This document shows, piece after piece, positions 61,909-64,000 of a stretch of 64,000 nt of DNA; position 1 is the first letter of the stretch, and the number at the start of each line of letters is the position of its first letter. The notes under the pieces were generated by a model that saw nothing but the letters and a program-made list of their open reading frames with translations, was not told the origin of the DNA and did no database searches. Source of the stretch: Chitinophaga agrisoli (GTDB lineage Bacteria; Bacteroidota; Bacteroidia; Chitinophagales; Chitinophagaceae); assembly GCF_008386695.1 (NCBI RefSeq), contig NZ_VUOC01000004.1, positions 1,862,327 through 1,926,326 of the forward strand, in the 5' to 3' direction. A program made the position numbers and the translations under genes.

Positions 61909-62016
61909 TACGAGGGGGAGCGTTTCCCTGCTATGAGACCTTTAGTTTAGCTGTATAAAGGATGGTGGACTATCGTGTGATCTTAGACAACGGGTTCTAA
62001 GGTCTGCGGCACTGTA

Positions 62017-62054
62017 TTTACAATAATTTACAAAGTTTTACATTTTAATTTACA
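62017..62054 (+). repeat. Four TTTACA units at helical spacing
   Basis: TTTACA begins at 62017, 62027, 62037 and 62049 (steps of 10, 10 and 12 bases), in an otherwise featureless AT-rich spacer (61909-62115). Such phasing places the units on one face of the helix. Confidence 0.6.
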
Positions 62055-62115
62055 ATCCTAACCCCTGAAGCTGAAAGGATTAGAGTAGGTTCGCTGTATC
62101 AAACTTTAACAGGAT

Positions 62116-62238
62116 ATGAAAAATAAAGGAACCGTTTTGAAAAGCCTGCTCATTATGCTCACAGGACTAATTCACTCATCTGCACAGGCTCCGTAGCAAC
62201 CTGGCGTTAAGAATGTCGTTTACCAGCCCGATGTCTAA
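62116..62238 (+). pseudogene. Signal-peptide remnant of a secreted protein
   Basis: The ATG at 62116 opens 26 codons that read as an intact signal peptide (basic start, LLIMLTGLIHSSAQ), followed by TAG at 62194-62196. The same frame continues 13 codons (QPGVKNVVYQPDV) to a TAA at 62236-62238. This looks like the 5' end of a decayed gene with a premature stop; a 26-residue peptide is possible but unlikely. The residue pattern is too short to assign a family. Confidence 0.5.
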
Positions 62239-62299
62239 AAGTAATGCAGCAGATAGGTCTGGCAGTGTTCCTGTTGCCTATAATTAAATAGAAAAAATT

Positions 62300-63349
62300 A
62301 TGAAATACGTATTCATCTATACTTTGTTCTTTATGTTTGTTTTTTGCAGTTCCTGTGGACAAAGCCAAACGAAAGTACCACAAGATAATATCAGTAAAGG
62401 ACTCTACTCCGGGTCTCAACTCAAAGAGGCGGACACCTCCAAGGCGCCTATGAGTATGGTCCGGAATGTAAAGCAAGATAGGAACGGAAACATTTTGATT
62501 GCTTCTTACTTAGGCGTGTTTCGATACGATGGAATATCTTTTACTAATCTAACAAATAAAATAAGCCCGCCCCGCGTCTCCAGCTTCTGGGATGTTCTGG
62601 AAGACAGAAAAGGAAACCTTTGGTTCGCTTCCAAAGATTCGGGTGTTTATTGTTACAATGGGCAAACGTTTAAGCATTTTACAACAAAGGATGGGCTTGC
62701 CAGTAATTTGGCGCTTCATATTTATGAAGATAGAGCCGGTAATATTTGGTTCGGAGCAAGCCGTTACGATGGGAAATCTTTTCGAAATTTTACCACAAAA
62801 GATGGGTTTCCCAGTAACAGTATTCGTTTACTCCTTGAAGATAAAACCGGTAAGCTTTGGTTTGGCGCACAAGGAGAAAATATGTTCGTTTATGATGGAA
62901 AAATATTTACCGTTTTAAAAAATAAAGATGGCAAAACGTTTAAAAACGTTTGGTCAATAATCGAAGATAAAAAAGGCAATATTTGGTTTGGTGACGTTAG
63001 TGGCCTTTGGCGTTATGACGGCAGCACCTTTACTAAGGTATCGCAGCGGGGAGCTTATGCTATAATCGAAGATAAAAAAGGAAACATCTGGACTACTGGC
63101 AGCAATGCCTCGTTAGGTCAACATCTGCGGGATAACTCCGGAAGGGACGCCTGGGCACTTTCCCGTTATGATCACCAATCCTTGTACAACGAAAAACCTG
63201 CCGTAACCGAAATCATGTCAGGACAACCAGGTCTTTTGGGGCTTCTGGAAGCTAACGATGGAAGTATCTGGTTCGGATCTTTTAAGGGAGTATATCGTTA
63301 TGATGGAAAGACCATCACAGACTTTAAAAGTAAAGAGGCTCAGCATTAA
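62300..63349 (+). CDS. Two-component-regulator-type beta-propeller lipoprotein
   Basis: A 349-residue protein with a lipoprotein signal (FVFCSSC, Cys about 19). The body is built of about seven propeller blades with the signature NIWFGxxxGxxRYDGxxFxxFTTKDG, as in the periplasmic sensor of Bacteroidota hybrid two-component systems. Here it lacks the kinase part and is anchored as a lipoprotein, so it may bind a ligand or a partner protein. The gene is clearly richer in A and T than those before 61 kb, which suggests a different origin or an amelioration difference. Confidence 0.88.
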   Translation: MKYVFIYTLFFMFVFCSSCGQSQTKVPQDNISKGLYSGSQLKEADTSKAPMSMVRNVKQDRNGNILIASYLGVFRYDGISFTNLTNKISPPRVSSFWDVLEDRKGNLWFASKDSGVYCYNGQTFKHFTTKDGLASNLALHIYEDRAGNIWFGASRYDGKSFRNFTTKDGFPSNSIRLLLEDKTGKLWFGAQGENMFVYDGKIFTVLKNKDGKTFKNVWSIIEDKKGNIWFGDVSGLWRYDGSTFTKVSQRGAYAIIEDKKGNIWTTGSNASLGQHLRDNSGRDAWALSRYDHQSLYNEKPAVTEIMSGQPGLLGLLEANDGSIWFGSFKGVYRYDGKTITDFKSKEAQH

Positions 63350-63395
63350 TGTGTCATCATTTCTCAATCATTATTAATCAACGTAATCCTATAGT

Positions 63396-64000
63396 ATGAA
63401 CAACAAGCTATCAAGCGCTTACTTAATTTTAATTATTGCTCATTTATTCTCCGGTTGTGGTGGACCTGCAACAGGAGAAAATAAAAAGAGCGCATCGGCA
63501 AGCTCCTTATCCTTACATGCCGGGGATGAAAGATATTTTATAATAGATACAAAGGAAAGTGTTGTAACATGGAAAGGTTCAAGTGCCAAGGGGGCGCACA
63601 CAGGGTACGTTTATATATCAAAAGGAGAATTAATGATCGGCAACGGTCAACTTATGGGCGGTACGGTTGAAATAGACATGAGCACAATTGAGGGTGAAGA
63701 TCACAGGAGTGATAATAACCTTATTAATCACTTAAAAAATCCTGATTTTTTTGATGTTAAAAAATTCCCTTTTTCTACAATCGAAATTACCAGTATTGAT
63801 TCAATAAATGGTGAGAGTACGCATGTTACAGGGAACCTAACCATTAAAGGTATCACACACCCGGTTAATTTTCCAGCTGAAATGGAAGTTAAGGACAAAA
63901 TTGTCAAAGCGAAGGGTAAGCTGGTAATTGATCGAACAAAATGGGATGTCCGTTATAATTCAGGAAAGTTCTATGATAATTTAGCTGATAGAACTATTTC
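63396..64000 (+). CDS. YceI family lipoprotein (3' end outside window)
   Basis: Begins with ATG at 63396 and runs off the window after 201 codons. It has a lipoprotein signal (LFSGCG, Cys about 21), then a YceI lipocalin-like domain from about residue 45: RYFIIDTKESVVTWKGSSAKGAHTGYV, GTVEIDMSTIEGEDHRSDNNLINHLKNPDFFDVKKFPFSTIEI and GNLTIKGITHPVNFP are the family blocks. YceI proteins bind polyisoprenoid-type lipids; in Bacteroidota the exact ligand is uncertain. It shares the AT-rich composition of the preceding gene and lies 46 bases downstream of it. Confidence 0.93.
   Translation, partial: MNNKLSSAYLILIIAHLFSGCGGPATGENKKSASASSLSLHAGDERYFIIDTKESVVTWKGSSAKGAHTGYVYISKGELMIGNGQLMGGTVEIDMSTIEGEDHRSDNNLINHLKNPDFFDVKKFPFSTIEITSIDSINGESTHVTGNLTIKGITHPVNFPAEMEVKDKIVKAKGKLVIDRTKWDVRYNSGKFYDNLADRTI

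Overview
The window looks like a chromosomal segment of a Bacteroidota bacterium, most likely a Chitinophaga-like member of the Chitinophagaceae. The evidence is a SusC/SusD pair with an ECF sigma/FecR regulator, type IX secretion (T9SS) C-terminal sorting domains on two secreted proteins, Bacteroidota-type promoters (TTG, then TAnnTTTG), many lipoproteins, one-piece and hybrid histidine kinases, and families such as DUF3810, DUF3667 and DUF4974. No tRNA, rRNA, CRISPR array, transposase or phage gene was seen. All gene calls are from reading the sequence; no database search was run.

1-13.9 kb is a carbohydrate/nutrient-uptake region. A minus-strand operon (SusC-like transducer with an N-terminal STN domain, SusD lipoprotein, thioredoxin-fold protein without CxxC) faces a plus-strand ECF sigma factor and FecR anti-sigma factor, the usual cell-surface signalling set. 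After these come a MauE/DoxX membrane protein, a FecR-like lipoprotein that has no sigma-binding domain and sits behind a long leader, a GH97 glycosidase and a DUF885 lipoprotein.

14-27 kb is mostly single metabolic genes: a DUF1080 protein, a subclass B1 metallo-beta-lactamase with a polyglutamine tail, VOC and SRPBCC proteins, a small cluster with YtxH and a very acidic disordered protein, a TlpA-type oxidoreductase, the PLP homeostasis protein YggS, a serine beta-lactamase-like hydrolase, acyl-CoA dehydrogenase, arginase, DUF3810 and a fructosamine kinase.

27-36 kb holds a cytosolic hybrid kinase, the yceD-rpmF-plsX group, a very large membrane histidine kinase and mazG. 36-41 kb has an orphan MacB/FtsX-type permease and the RNA-binding protein Tex. 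41.4-48.5 kb is a six-gene minus-strand phosphorelay: response regulator, REC-kinase, CHASE3/GAF hybrid kinase with three receivers, response regulator, CheR and CheB. No chemoreceptor gene is present in the window.

48.6-59.8 kb includes a lipoprotein, enoyl-CoA hydratase, DUF3667, a YD-repeat-like secreted protein, a T9SS-exported GH8 glycosidase with CBM6 and beta-trefoil modules, and a three-gene redox-signalling operon (cyclic-nucleotide-domain kinase, receiver-flavoprotein fusion, UBP-type zinc finger) divergent from an AraC regulator. 60-64 kb has a tandem SGNH hydrolase whose second copy has lost catalytic residues, then a visibly AT-rich end with a signal-peptide remnant, a beta-propeller lipoprotein and a truncated YceI lipoprotein.

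The intergenic spaces carry short-period repeats: TTAGC heptads, GATGTGCA octamers (once as a large inverted pair) and ATTACGAA units. Together with the redox-signalling operon and the SGNH duplication, these are the items most worth follow-up.
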